64,000 bases of DNA from Chryseobacterium arthrosphaerae (GTDB lineage: Bacteria; Bacteroidota; Bacteroidia; Flavobacteriales; Weeksellaceae). The notes under the pieces were generated by a model that had not been told where the DNA came from, made no database searches, and saw nothing but the letters and a program-made list of their open reading frames with translations. The stretch lies in the NCBI RefSeq assembly GCF_001684965.1, contig NZ_MAYG01000001.1:1922001-1986000 (forward strand), given 5' to 3'. Made by a program: the position numbers and the translations under genes. Shown piece by piece: positions 17,202 to 26,132 of the stretch (its first letter is position 1; each line of letters opens with the position of its first letter).

Positions 17202-19577
17202 TTATTTCTTTTCGTAATTATCTGTCAGTAACCGCAATTCAATGACTTTAGCGGTCATCAGTTTTTCTTCTGCCAGAAATTTCACCGTAAGATTTTCTTT
17301 ATTCTTTTCCGAATCCGGAATTGGAACGGCAAGATATTGAGGTGAAGTTCCGGACTTTCCTTCCAGGTTTTGAGCAATAATTTTTTTACCGTTGATCTCA
17401 ATATTCAACGTACGGCTGGTATTGGCATCAAAATACAACAGGTAAAGGTATGAAGCATTTTTTCCGGTATTTTTCATCTGGTAACTGAACCAGCCTTTGG
17501 CATCACGGAAATGACGGTCTTCCATATATCCTGTACCGGAATCTTTGCTTTCTATAAAATGATCTGATTCCGGTTGCTGTTCGCCCAACTGAATTTTATC
17601 TGCAGTGATCATATCCAGCTTTCTGGTTTCTGCCTCTTCTTTTGCTCTTTGTTTCAATGTATTTTCTATTTCGTTTTTGTCAGCCTGAGGCCAGTACAGG
17701 ATATATCTTTCTGCCTGAATACTGTAAAACGGCATAAGACTTAACCCTTTTCCGAATTTTTCAGACGGATAAAGTCCTGTAATGGCAAAGTTGAGCGGTG
17801 TATTGTTCAAAGGCTTGACATGATTGACCACCTCGGAAGGATTTCCAAGGATCACTGGAATTTCGTTTAAAGGAATCTGCGGACCATGAGCAATATGGCC
17901 TCCTCTGCTATCGTCCGCAAGAAGTCCCTGTTGATTTTCGGTTCCGTATGTTGCAGCAAGCACTACAGGCCCGTATTTAAATGCATAATAATTGGAATGG
18001 TCAGGCAGCTGTTCTGCAGAAAGATGCATCGGTAGAATCATTTTTACAACATCACCTTTTTTCCATTTTTTAGTCAGGGTAAAATAACCGTCGGAACCAC
18101 GCTGTGCTTTCTGCTGCTTTCCGTTGATCAGAATTTGTACTTCTGAAGGTGTGGTCCATTCCGGACATCTCAGTTTTAAATCAAATTCTGATTTTCCTGC
18201 AGCATCAAAGATCAATGTCGTTTCAGGAACTTCCGGGAAGTTATTGACCTGACGAAGCACTACTTTTTGCTCTTTCCATGTCAGTGTGGAAGGGATAAAC
18301 AGGTTTACATATAAATCCTTATCCGACCAGGCATAAATCATTTCCCCATATTTGGCGTGATTTTCCATTCCGGATCCTACGCAGCACCAAAAGCTCGTCT
18401 GAGGCTGTGAATACACACGGTAGTGCCCGGGACGCATCGGAGTAAAATACACGAAACCTCCCTGATCTTGATTTTGTGTGGAAAGTATATGATTGTATAA
18501 TGCTTTTTCGTAATAATCGATATAGTAAGATTCAGGCAGCGTTGCATAAAGCTCTTTGGTCAGCTTGAGCATATTATAGGTATTGCAGGTTTCCGGACCT
18601 TCAATACTTTTTATCATGCTGCTGAAATCATTGACAGGGTTAAAATGCTCACTGACACTGTTACCTCCAATAACGGAAGATCTTTTCCCGGTAACATTAT
18701 GCCAGAAAAAATCAGCGGCATTACTCCAGGACGTATTATTTTCAAGATCGGCAATCCGTTTATAGCCGATGACTTTTGGAATCTGTGTATTGGCATGAAG
18801 TCCTGTAAGCTTATCCTCTCCTGATAAAAGCGGTGTAAGGATAGCCTGATGGGAAAAACGGAGAGCCAGTTTCAGATATTTCCGGTCATGAGTGATCTCA
18901 TAAACATCCGCAAAAACTTCATTGAGTCCTCCATGTTCACTGCGCAGCATATCCTGTATCTGTTCATCAGAAAGGCCTGATACTTCATTCATCATCCAAT
19001 CCGTAAGTCTGATCAGCATTGTTTTTGCTTTTTCGTTTTTCGCATACCAATAAGCATCGCGTAATCCAGAGTACAGTTTATGAATATTGTATAAAGGTAC
19101 CCACCGGTCGTTCAAACCGAAGGCTGAAGCGCGAATGTTACCTTGCTTTATTTCTTTCCAGATTTTTTTTCCGTCGGGAATTCCTGATATGTATCCGTCC
19201 GGAGAGGTATTCTGGCAGCGTTCCAGCTCACTGATCATATAATCAATTCTCTGTTGTATTGCCTTATTTCCTGTAGAGGCGTACATCAGGGATAATGCGG
19301 AAATATAATGTCCTCCTATGTGGCCGTCCAATCCTGTGTTTTCCCAATTGGGATAATTATCTGCTTTGGATTTCAATCCGGCTTCTTTAAGATAAGGAGC
19401 CAATAATCTATCCGGTTCCAAAGCCATCAGGTACTTATGGTCTGCCACCATAGCTTTACTGAAAACACTTTCTGATAATTTTACAGTTTCCAGAGGAAAA
19501 TAATGAATTTTTTCCATCACCTGAGCTGAGGCAAATGAAGCAAAACACAATAAAAAAGCAGAAAGTTTCGGGGTCAT
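17202..19577 (-). CDS. GH127-family beta-L-arabinofuranosidase (DUF1680)
   Basis: A 791-residue exported protein (signal about 1-18). GH127 enzymes use a cysteine nucleophile with a Zn site made of Glu and three Cys. All are present: GGNSVSEHF with Glu310, EGPETC with Glu329 and Cys331, and WCCVGSG with Cys398/Cys399. A C-terminal beta-rich extension follows (about residues 650-790). The known activity is release of beta-L-arabinofuranose. In xylan loci related proteins may have other side-chain targets. It is the first gene of the operon running to GH67. An operator-like inverted repeat begins 2 bases upstream of its ATG. Confidence 0.9.
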   Translation of the reverse strand: MTPKLSAFLLCFASFASAQVMEKIHYFPLETVKLSESVFSKAMVADHKYLMALEPDRLLAPYLKEAGLKSKADNYPNWENTGLDGHIGGHYISALSLMYASTGNKAIQQRIDYMISELERCQNTSPDGYISGIPDGKKIWKEIKQGNIRASAFGLNDRWVPLYNIHKLYSGLRDAYWYAKNEKAKTMLIRLTDWMMNEVSGLSDEQIQDMLRSEHGGLNEVFADVYEITHDRKYLKLALRFSHQAILTPLLSGEDKLTGLHANTQIPKVIGYKRIADLENNTSWSNAADFFWHNVTGKRSSVIGGNSVSEHFNPVNDFSSMIKSIEGPETCNTYNMLKLTKELYATLPESYYIDYYEKALYNHILSTQNQDQGGFVYFTPMRPGHYRVYSQPQTSFWCCVGSGMENHAKYGEMIYAWSDKDLYVNLFIPSTLTWKEQKVVLRQVNNFPEVPETTLIFDAAGKSEFDLKLRCPEWTTPSEVQILINGKQQKAQRGSDGYFTLTKKWKKGDVVKMILPMHLSAEQLPDHSNYYAFKYGPVVLAATYGTENQQGLLADDSRGGHIAHGPQIPLNEIPVILGNPSEVVNHVKPLNNTPLNFAITGLYPSEKFGKGLSLMPFYSIQAERYILYWPQADKNEIENTLKQRAKEEAETRKLDMITADKIQLGEQQPESDHFIESKDSGTGYMEDRHFRDAKGWFSYQMKNTGKNASYLYLLYFDANTSRTLNIEINGKKIIAQNLEGKSGTSPQYLAVPIPDSEKNKENLTVKFLAEEKLMTAKVIELRLLTDNYEKK

Positions 19578-19578
19578 T

Positions 19579-19601
19579 ATAAATGTTAATTCAACATTTC
19601 T
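19579..19601 (-). promoter_or_regulatory. Operator-like inverted repeat in the GH127 leader
   Basis: ATAAATGT-N7-ACATTTCT, arms 19579-19586 and 19594-19601. Same geometry as the site in front of the transaldolase gene. It touches the ribosome-binding region of GH127, so a bound protein could block elongation or translation as well as initiation (inference). Confidence 0.5.
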
Positions 19602-20009
19602 AAAATAATGGAAAGATTCAATATACGAAACATTTCCTGACTTGTTTTTTCATTTAAAACTTTCTATAAAGCCCTAAAAATAACAGAAAACACACTACCT
19701 TATCATAAAAAATAAGATAATCAATTCACAGAGAAACAAAACATTAAAATCATACGATTCCCTATGAAAATGAACTCAGGATATGTTTTGGTAAAAATTT
19801 CAACGATACAGCAATTACCTTATCGTATTTTTAACGTTAAGTCTATTTTTCTGATTATTATCAATTATTATTTTAATTTTAACACAATTTTAACATTCAA
19901 TTCATGTATGATTAACCTGATTTCAGTGATATTTTCCGGTTTTGATGATGGTTTTACCTCCCAAAATATCCTTTAGGAATAATTTTAATGAAATAAATCA
20001 TCCGGATTG

Positions 20010-20032
20010 AAAAGTGTATGAATCACATTTAT
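20010..20032 (+). promoter_or_regulatory. Operator-like inverted repeat upstream of the AraR-type gene
   Basis: AAAAGTGT-N7-ACATTTAT, arms 20010-20017 and 20025-20032, about 25 bases before the -7 box. Suggests autoregulation. Confidence 0.5.
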
Positions 20033-20056
20033 ATAATATTGTATCTATAAAAGCTT

Positions 20057-20064
20057 TACCTTTG
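20057..20064 (+). promoter_or_regulatory. -7 promoter box (TACCTTTG)
   Basis: Exact TAnnTTTG match, 17 bases before the ATG at 20081, implying a very short leader. A TTG around 20039 is closer than the usual -33 spacing. Confidence 0.5.
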
Positions 20065-20080
20065 CAGTAAAATATAAAAG

Positions 20081-20767
20081 ATGACTGAGGATTACTCCCA
20101 ATATCCCAAACACCTTGTAGCCGTTGACTGTATTATTTTCGGTTTTGATGGCGAAAATCTTAAAATCCTTCTGGTAAAAAGAAATTTTGAACCTCAGATG
20201 GGTGAATGGTCACTGATGGGCGGCTTCGTTGGCAGTGAAGAAACTTCTGATGAGGCGGCTAACAGAGTACTTTTTACATTAACCGGTCTTGAAAACATCT
20301 ATCTTGAACAGCTGAAATGCTACACGGAAATTAACCGTGAGCCGACGGCCAGAATCATGTCTATCTCCTATTACGCACTGATCAATATTGAGAAAGATAT
20401 TCAGATCAATGAGCAGTACAGTGCAGAATGGGTTGAACTGCAGAAAGCGCCCGACCTTATTTTCGATCATAATGAAATGGTAAAGGAGGCTGTAGCCAGG
20501 CTGAGGAGAAGGGCTTCCACCGGGCCTATTGGATTTGAACTTCTCCCTGAGAAATTCACCATGAAGGATCTTCAGAATCTTTATGAAGCTATTTTTGATG
20601 AAAAATTTGACAAGCGGAATTTTACCAGCAAGATCAACAGTATGGATATCCTTGTGAATACCAACAAAAAGGACATGACCTCATCCAGAAAAGGCTCTTT
20701 TCTTTACCGCTTCGACGAAAAAAAATATAACAAAAAAATCTCGCGGGGATTTATGTTTAAGATCTAA
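20081..20767 (+). CDS. araR: Nudix-family AraR-type transcriptional regulator
   Basis: A 228-residue protein. Residues about 10-140 form a Nudix-like domain (VAVDCIIFGFDGENLKILL, MGEWSLMGGFVG). The Nudix box is degraded: after GGFVGSEETSDEAANRV comes LFTLTGLENI instead of the catalytic REUxEExGU, so it should sense rather than hydrolyse. The C-terminal part (IGFELLPEKFTMKDLQNLYEAI, DKRNF) is the winged helix-turn-helix of the Bacteroides AraR/NrtR group. I recognise strong resemblance to the L-arabinose regulator of Bacteroides. It is surrounded by arabinose and xylan genes and preceded by an operator-like repeat. An alternative ligand such as xylose is possible. Confidence 0.8.
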   Translation: MTEDYSQYPKHLVAVDCIIFGFDGENLKILLVKRNFEPQMGEWSLMGGFVGSEETSDEAANRVLFTLTGLENIYLEQLKCYTEINREPTARIMSISYYALINIEKDIQINEQYSAEWVELQKAPDLIFDHNEMVKEAVARLRRRASTGPIGFELLPEKFTMKDLQNLYEAIFDEKFDKRNFTSKINSMDILVNTNKKDMTSSRKGSFLYRFDEKKYNKKISRGFMFKI

Positions 20768-21412
20768 TATACACAACTGTATACTTTTGAAAATGAATTT
20801 GTAGAAAGTTAACAATTCGGCTTTATAAAATATTCCACATACCGTTATTAAAATCTCACGATTGTGAGATTTTTTTTGTGTATTTACCGACAATTTCAAC
20901 CAAGCCTAACAGGTATTCTGCCTTTTTTCCTAACTATTATAATAAAAATTTATGATAAGGTTTTTTCTTTTCTCCTACCACACAAAGCATTATAATGATA
21001 TGGCTCATAATCGTATTTATGATATGTAATTTTTTGTTAATTTTTAATAAAATATTGATTTATATTTAATATTATATTTATTTTTATATAAAACTAATAA
21101 CCATATTTAACAGTAACTCGAATTTTCATAAATACCGGATTTACTTACACAGGGGACTCGGAAAGAGAGGAAAAAGATTTTCAAATCAGAAACTGAATAG
21201 AAATGATTCTATTGTTCTGTTAAAACCATTGTTGAAGAACCGGAAAACAAGCAGTTGAGGAGTTTTAATAGGAAAAATATAATATCAATCCTCTCAAATC
21301 CAGCGTCAATAAAATCAGAAAGTTTTACTTATCTGTTCAATATTCCTGTGCAGAATGGGGAAGCAAGATATTGACTGCTAAAAAATAAGACCAAACCTTT
21401 AAATATATCATT
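20768..21412. other. Upstream region of the GH5 gene, 645 bp
   Basis: After the terminator at 20851 the stretch is extremely A/T-rich. It carries TTTATGATAAGG at 20949-20960 and TTTATGATATG at 21016-21026. No -7 box with a clear consensus is visible near 21413, and no coding frame is convincing. Confidence 0.5.
20851..20878 (+). terminator. Terminator of the AraR-type gene
   Basis: A perfect 9-bp stem AAATCTCAC-GATT-GTGAGATTT (20851-20872), continuing into a run of eight T in total. Confidence 0.85.
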
Positions 21413-23134
21413 ATGAAAACAAACAAAATGTGGCTTTTTCTGGCCTTTCTGTTAATCATGCTTTCCAGCTGTTCTACGATGGATGAAAAAAATTTACTAG
21501 AAGAACATGAAACCAACTTAAGTGCCAGCGTCAGCGCAAGAGCATTGGCAGCAACACCAATGCTGCATGTTGGAGGCAAATACCTTAAAGATCCCTGTGA
21601 CAATAATGTTGTCTTACATGGTGTGGCCATAACTCCCAGCCCGTGGTTCAATGGCTGTCAATATGGTGCCAATTCCGGTTACTGTACCTGGGACAATTAT
21701 AATGTACAGGGTGCTCTGAACTATAATAAAGCGGTCATGAACAAGCTCAGCAGCGCTGCTGATGGCTGGTATCTCAATTACATCCGCCTCCATATTGATC
21801 CGTACTGGACCAATGATCCCGGACCGGCTATCCCTGAGAATGATATCTCAAGATTCAATTATAACCGTCTGGTAACGTATACCGATCAGGTGATAATCCC
21901 ACTGATCAACCATGCCCGCAGCCTGGGAATGTATGTTATCCTACGTCCTCCCGGTGTATGTCCGAGCCGTATTGCTGTGAACGATGCCTATCATAGCTAT
22001 CTTAAGACGGTATGGACTTTCCTTTCCCAACATCCCGGATTAAAAAATGCAGACAACGTCATGTTTGAACTTGCCAACGAACCTGTTGAGATTCTTGGGA
22101 CAAACGGCACATGGGGATCAACGGGGAACGAGCATTTTGCCGCGCTTAAAAACTTCTTCCAGCCACTGGTTAACATCATCCGTAACAACGGGGCCAATAA
22201 TGTTTGCTGGATACCGGGTACAGGCTGGCAATCACATTATCAAGGCTATGTCAATAATCAGATCACCGGTGGTAATATTGGTTATGCTGTTCACATCTAT
22301 CCTGGATATTGGGGCGGTGTCAACAACTATCAATCCTTTCAGAATGCATGGAATATCAATGTTAAACCGATTGCAGATATTGCACCGATCGCCATTACCG
22401 AGACTGACTGGGCTCCACAAGGATATGGTACTTTTGGCATTGGTAACACCGGTACGGCAGGAGGAAGCGGATTTGGCGCCAATTTAAAATATATTGTGGA
22501 TCAGGCCGGCAATGTAAGCTGGAATGTTCTTGCCCCGGATAATCTCCTCCATAAGGGAGACCCTAATGCTGGAACAGCTTACAACAACGATTGGGAAGCC
22601 TGCGCCGCACCAGTTAAACAGTGGTTCCAGCAATATGCATCCTCCAATTATCCTGTTGGAAACTGTAATACAAACAGCAGTCTGGTCAACAATGGTATTT
22701 ACGAAATCGAGTTTCAGACCGATGCCAATAAGGTACTTGACCTGAAATCCGGAGAGGATGCCAATGGTACCGTGTTAAGACCATGGACACGAAATGGTGC
22801 TTCTGCACAACGCTGGGTTGCTATTGATGCCGGCAATGGCTACTGGCGTTTTGTATCCAAAGCAAGTGCATCCAACCGATGCATTGATTTATCCAGTAAC
22901 AGCAATACACTGGGAACCTCGATCAGGCTTTGGCAGAACTATAGCAACGATGCACAGAGCTGGCAGGTAGTCGCTGTTTCCAATGGTTATTACAAAATAC
23001 TATCCAAGGTGGATCCTACCCGTGGCTGGGATATTCCCAACTGTACTATGGATGGCAACTCCAATTTACACCTTTGGGATTATTACGGTACTTCGTGTCA
23101 ATTGTTCAAGTTCAAATATATTGGAATGAACTAA
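21413..23134 (+). CDS. GH5 glycoside hydrolase lipoprotein with ricin-type (CBM13-like) domain
   Basis: A 573-residue protein. A lipobox (LLIMLSSC, Cys20) predicts an outer-membrane or periplasmic lipoprotein. Residues about 48-405 form the GH5 barrel with acid/base Glu223 in FELANEPVE and nucleophile Glu330 in AITETDW. Residues about 430-573 are a ricin-type beta-trefoil with Q-x-W repeats (AQRWV, AQSWQ, CQLFK). The GH5 subfamily and so the substrate (beta-glucan, mannan, xyloglucan or arabinoxylan) is not clear from motifs. It is one of only two plus-strand genes in the sugar locus. Its base composition is visibly richer in G+C than the neighbours, hinting at separate acquisition. Confidence 0.85.
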   Translation: MKTNKMWLFLAFLLIMLSSCSTMDEKNLLEEHETNLSASVSARALAATPMLHVGGKYLKDPCDNNVVLHGVAITPSPWFNGCQYGANSGYCTWDNYNVQGALNYNKAVMNKLSSAADGWYLNYIRLHIDPYWTNDPGPAIPENDISRFNYNRLVTYTDQVIIPLINHARSLGMYVILRPPGVCPSRIAVNDAYHSYLKTVWTFLSQHPGLKNADNVMFELANEPVEILGTNGTWGSTGNEHFAALKNFFQPLVNIIRNNGANNVCWIPGTGWQSHYQGYVNNQITGGNIGYAVHIYPGYWGGVNNYQSFQNAWNINVKPIADIAPIAITETDWAPQGYGTFGIGNTGTAGGSGFGANLKYIVDQAGNVSWNVLAPDNLLHKGDPNAGTAYNNDWEACAAPVKQWFQQYASSNYPVGNCNTNSSLVNNGIYEIEFQTDANKVLDLKSGEDANGTVLRPWTRNGASAQRWVAIDAGNGYWRFVSKASASNRCIDLSSNSNTLGTSIRLWQNYSNDAQSWQVVAVSNGYYKILSKVDPTRGWDIPNCTMDGNSNLHLWDYYGTSCQLFKFKYIGMN

Positions 23135-23160
23135 GAATGTAAATCTTTCATTATGAGATA

Positions 23161-23196
23161 AAAAAATAGGATGCCGTTTTCGGCATCCTATTTTTT
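23161..23196. terminator. Bidirectional terminator between convergent genes
   Basis: A 16-bp perfect stem with a TTTT loop: 23161-23176 pairs with 23181-23196, core ATAGGATGCCG. A-run on one side and T-run on the other serve both the GH5 gene and the SSS symporter gene. Confidence 0.9.
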
Positions 23197-23216
23197 ATTA
23201 TTTTATGTTTTCTTAT

Positions 23217-24944
23217 TTACCAAAACCTTACATACAAGGCGGTCAGTAAAAGCAATGTCATCACGATCAAAACTAAAGTCCTGTTGTCTACTTTAAACAT
23301 TGTAGCATCAATAGCAAATGCTTTAGGATTAATTTTCGGACCTGCAAGACTAATCAGGATCATGGCAATTATCGTGATAAAGAACGACCAGCCCATATTG
23401 ATCAGGAAAGGAATCTCGGTAATGGTATGCACTACTCCGTTCTCCAGTTTTTCATAAGTAAAAGCGGTATACATCCAGGTTTCTTTCCCGAAAATTTCTA
23501 CGGCAAAGCTATTGAAGAAGATCGCAAGGACGAAGCCTAAAATAACTCCTACCAAGGCCGCTGTACCAGTCGTTCTTTTCCAGAACATTCCCAAAAGGAA
23601 CATGGCAAAAACTCCAGGACTGATAAATCCTGTATATTTCTGGATAAATGTAAAACCTCCTTCACCCCCAATTCCCAAAACATCTGTCCAGGTGAAGGCC
23701 AGTGCAGCCATCATGGCGATAATGATCACCCATCTTCCGGTTCTCACCATCTGAATTTCAGTGGCATCTGTTTTAAGGTATTTCTTATAGATATCCAATG
23801 TAAAAATGGTTGAAATACTGTTTACTTTTCCTGCCAGGGAAGCGACAATCGCTGCCGTCAATGCTGCAATAGCCAACCCTTTAAGGCCGGAAGGTAAAAA
23901 TCCTAAGATTGCAGAGTAGGCTCCGTCTTTCACTCCGTTGAATCCCGGAAGGTATCCTTTAGAATATAAAACGTAAGCCGCAATTCCCGGAAGCATTACG
24001 ATCACAGGCATGAATAATTTCAGGAAACCTGCAAACAGAATTCCTGTTCTTGCTGTTTTCAGATCTGCTCCCAAAGCTCTCTGGGTGATGTACTGATTAC
24101 AGCCCCAATAATTCAGATTGACAATCCATTGTCCGGCAAAATACATGGCCAAACCTGGCAATACTACATATTTCTGTACATCAAGGTTCTGAGGCATTGC
24201 TAACGTAGTTGTCGTAGTTGTTGGTTTTTCAAGAATCAGTTTAAAGTGCTGCGGCGCTTCATTGATCAGGGTATTGAATCCTGCCAGCGCATTTCCTACA
24301 GCCGCTCCATTGATTCTCTGGTCTACAATCTGCAACGCCATATATACCGTTGCAAAACCTCCGATAATAAGTACAGCTACCTGTATAACGTCTGTATATC
24401 CGATCACTTTCATACCTCCAAGGCCGATCAGAAGGGCCATAATCAGAAGAGCAATCATAATACCGTGAAGATGTTCTCCTCCTAATAAAGTATCAATGGC
24501 TAGAGCTCCAAGGTAAAGAATGGAAGTAAGATTCACAATAACATACAGAAACAGCCAGAAGACTGCCATGATCAATGAAACAGATTTGTTATACCTTCTC
24601 TCAAGGAACTGAGGCATGGTATAGATCTTATTTTTAAGATAGATCGGGATAAACCAGACCGCAATAATGATCAGCGCAAGGGCAGCGATCCATTCGTAAG
24701 CGGCAACAGCAATTCCGACAAAGAAACCTTCACCACTCATCCCGATAAACTGTTCAGCAGAAATATTGGAAGCGATTAAGCTGGCTCCGATCGCCCACCA
24801 GGTCAAAGATCCTTCTGCCAGGAAATAATCTTTACTTCCTGTAGATTCAGATTTTTTCTTTTTATAGATCCATAGTCCGTAGGAAGCTACCACTACGAAA
24901 TAGATCAGAAATATGATGATATCAATAGTTGCTAATTTTCCCAT
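23217..24944 (-). CDS. SSS-family sodium/sugar symporter
   Basis: A 575-residue polytopic protein of the solute:sodium symporter (SGLT-like) family with about 14 hydrophobic segments. Typical motifs are WWAIGASLIASNISAEQFIGMSG near residue 50, YLGALAIDTLLGG, GLGGMKVIGYTDVIQV and the NYWGCNQYITQRALGA block. It is the last gene of the minus-strand series araB-araD-araA-galM-symporter, so the likely cargo is L-arabinose or a related free sugar entering across the inner membrane with Na+. The 3-base gap to galM indicates tight coupling. Confidence 0.9.
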   Translation of the reverse strand: MGKLATIDIIIFLIYFVVVASYGLWIYKKKKSESTGSKDYFLAEGSLTWWAIGASLIASNISAEQFIGMSGEGFFVGIAVAAYEWIAALALIIIAVWFIPIYLKNKIYTMPQFLERRYNKSVSLIMAVFWLFLYVIVNLTSILYLGALAIDTLLGGEHLHGIMIALLIMALLIGLGGMKVIGYTDVIQVAVLIIGGFATVYMALQIVDQRINGAAVGNALAGFNTLINEAPQHFKLILEKPTTTTTTLAMPQNLDVQKYVVLPGLAMYFAGQWIVNLNYWGCNQYITQRALGADLKTARTGILFAGFLKLFMPVIVMLPGIAAYVLYSKGYLPGFNGVKDGAYSAILGFLPSGLKGLAIAALTAAIVASLAGKVNSISTIFTLDIYKKYLKTDATEIQMVRTGRWVIIIAMMAALAFTWTDVLGIGGEGGFTFIQKYTGFISPGVFAMFLLGMFWKRTTGTAALVGVILGFVLAIFFNSFAVEIFGKETWMYTAFTYEKLENGVVHTITEIPFLINMGWSFFITIIAMILISLAGPKINPKAFAIDATMFKVDNRTLVLIVMTLLLLTALYVRFW

Positions 24945-24947
24945 GGT

Positions 24948-26105
24948 TTAGTTTTTAACGGAGAATTTATAGATGGTTTTCGACTGGTACTTCTTTCCGG
25001 GCTTCAATTCTGTAGAAGGAAAAGAAGGCTGGTTTGGTGAATCCGGGAAATGCTGTGTCTCCAGGCAGAATCCTGTCCTGAATTCATTTTTACCGCCGGT
25101 TTTGGTATCAAACTTTCCGTCAAGAAAATTACCGGAATAAAACTGCACACCGGGTTCATCTGTGAAGACTTCCATCAGTCTTCCTGTTCCCTGGTGATAT
25201 ACTTTGGCAATGCTTCTCAGACCTTTTCCATTCAGGATCCAGTTGTGGTCATATCCTTTTCCTTTTTTCAGCTGATCATCCTCTGCACTGATATCTTTCC
25301 CGATCGGTTTTGAAACCGTGAAATCAAAAGGAGTACCTTTCACTGCTTTCTGCTCACCGGTAGGAATCAATGTTTCATTGACCGGAAGAAAATGATCTGC
25401 ATTAATCTGCAGCTCATGGTCGGTAATCGTTTTAGTAAAATTTCCGGACAGGTTAAAATAAGAGTGCTGGGTAAGATTTAGCACTGTAGGCTTATCAGTT
25501 TCTGCTTCATAGGATATTTCCAAAGCATTTTCATCTGTAAGGGTGTAGAAAACGGTTGTTGTCAGTTTTCCCGGATATCCTTCTTCACCGTCTGCACTGG
25601 TGTAAGACAATTTCAATGTCGGAAATTTTGCATCCTTTACGACTTCAATCTTCCAGAATCTGGTGTGAAATCCTTCTTTTCCTCCGTGAAGACTGTTGGG
25701 ACCATCATTTTTATCGATTTCGTATGCTTTACCTTCCAGTGTGAATTTAGCGTTGGCAATCCTATTGCCATATCTTCCGATCAATGCACCGAAATAATAA
25801 GGATTACCATTGAAATATCCTTCGGGTTTTGTAAAGCCAAGGACTACATCCTCGTATTTTCCGTTTCTGTCCGGAGCGGTTAAAGAAGTGATAATTCCAC
25901 CTAAGTTGATGACCTCAACTTTCATCCCGTTTTTATTGCTTAAAGTATATTTTTTAATAGAATCGCCCTTAGGCGTCACTCCATAGTCTGAAGTATGCAC
26001 ATTCTCCATTTTTCCTGAAATATCCTGTTTGTTATTTTCTTTTCTGCAGCCGAAAATAATTAAAAATAATAAAATAAAAATGCCATTATGTGTTGCTTTT
26101 TTCAT
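24948..26105 (-). CDS. galM: Aldose 1-epimerase (mutarotase), lipoprotein
   Basis: A 385-residue galactose mutarotase-like protein with an N-terminal lipobox (LLIFGC-type, here LIIFGC, Cys20), so anchored in the periplasm. It interconverts alpha and beta anomers of aldoses. Conserved features include LIGRYGNRIANAKF, NGPNSLHGGKEGFHTRFW, LTQHSYFNLSG and the acidic C-terminal residue in FCLETQHFPDSPNQ. In the arabinose operon it would supply the right anomer of arabinose (or of xylose and galactose) to the symporter and isomerase. It lies 27 bases downstream of araA. Confidence 0.9.
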   Translation of the reverse strand: MKKATHNGIFILLFLIIFGCRKENNKQDISGKMENVHTSDYGVTPKGDSIKKYTLSNKNGMKVEVINLGGIITSLTAPDRNGKYEDVVLGFTKPEGYFNGNPYYFGALIGRYGNRIANAKFTLEGKAYEIDKNDGPNSLHGGKEGFHTRFWKIEVVKDAKFPTLKLSYTSADGEEGYPGKLTTTVFYTLTDENALEISYEAETDKPTVLNLTQHSYFNLSGNFTKTITDHELQINADHFLPVNETLIPTGEQKAVKGTPFDFTVSKPIGKDISAEDDQLKKGKGYDHNWILNGKGLRSIAKVYHQGTGRLMEVFTDEPGVQFYSGNFLDGKFDTKTGGKNEFRTGFCLETQHFPDSPNQPSFPSTELKPGKKYQSKTIYKFSVKN

Positions 26106-26132
26106 AATTATTTACATATTTTTTAAAATTAA

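Larger units (their letters stand above)
19578..20080. other. Divergent control region between GH127 and the AraR-type gene, 503 bp
   Basis: It separates the minus-strand xylan operon from the plus-strand regulator gene. It contains two copies of the 8-7-8 inverted repeat (19579-19601 and 20010-20032), a TTTATGATAAGG word on the minus strand (19698-19709) and a TACCTTTG -7 box (20057-20064). The middle is A/T-rich; the short plus-strand frame inside it has no supporting features and is not called. Confidence 0.6.

Noticed and set aside
19764..19976. 70-codon plus-strand frame between GH127 and the AraR-type gene
   Set aside because: A/T-rich, Ile/Phe/Asn-dominated, without ribosome site or recognisable features, inside a control region.
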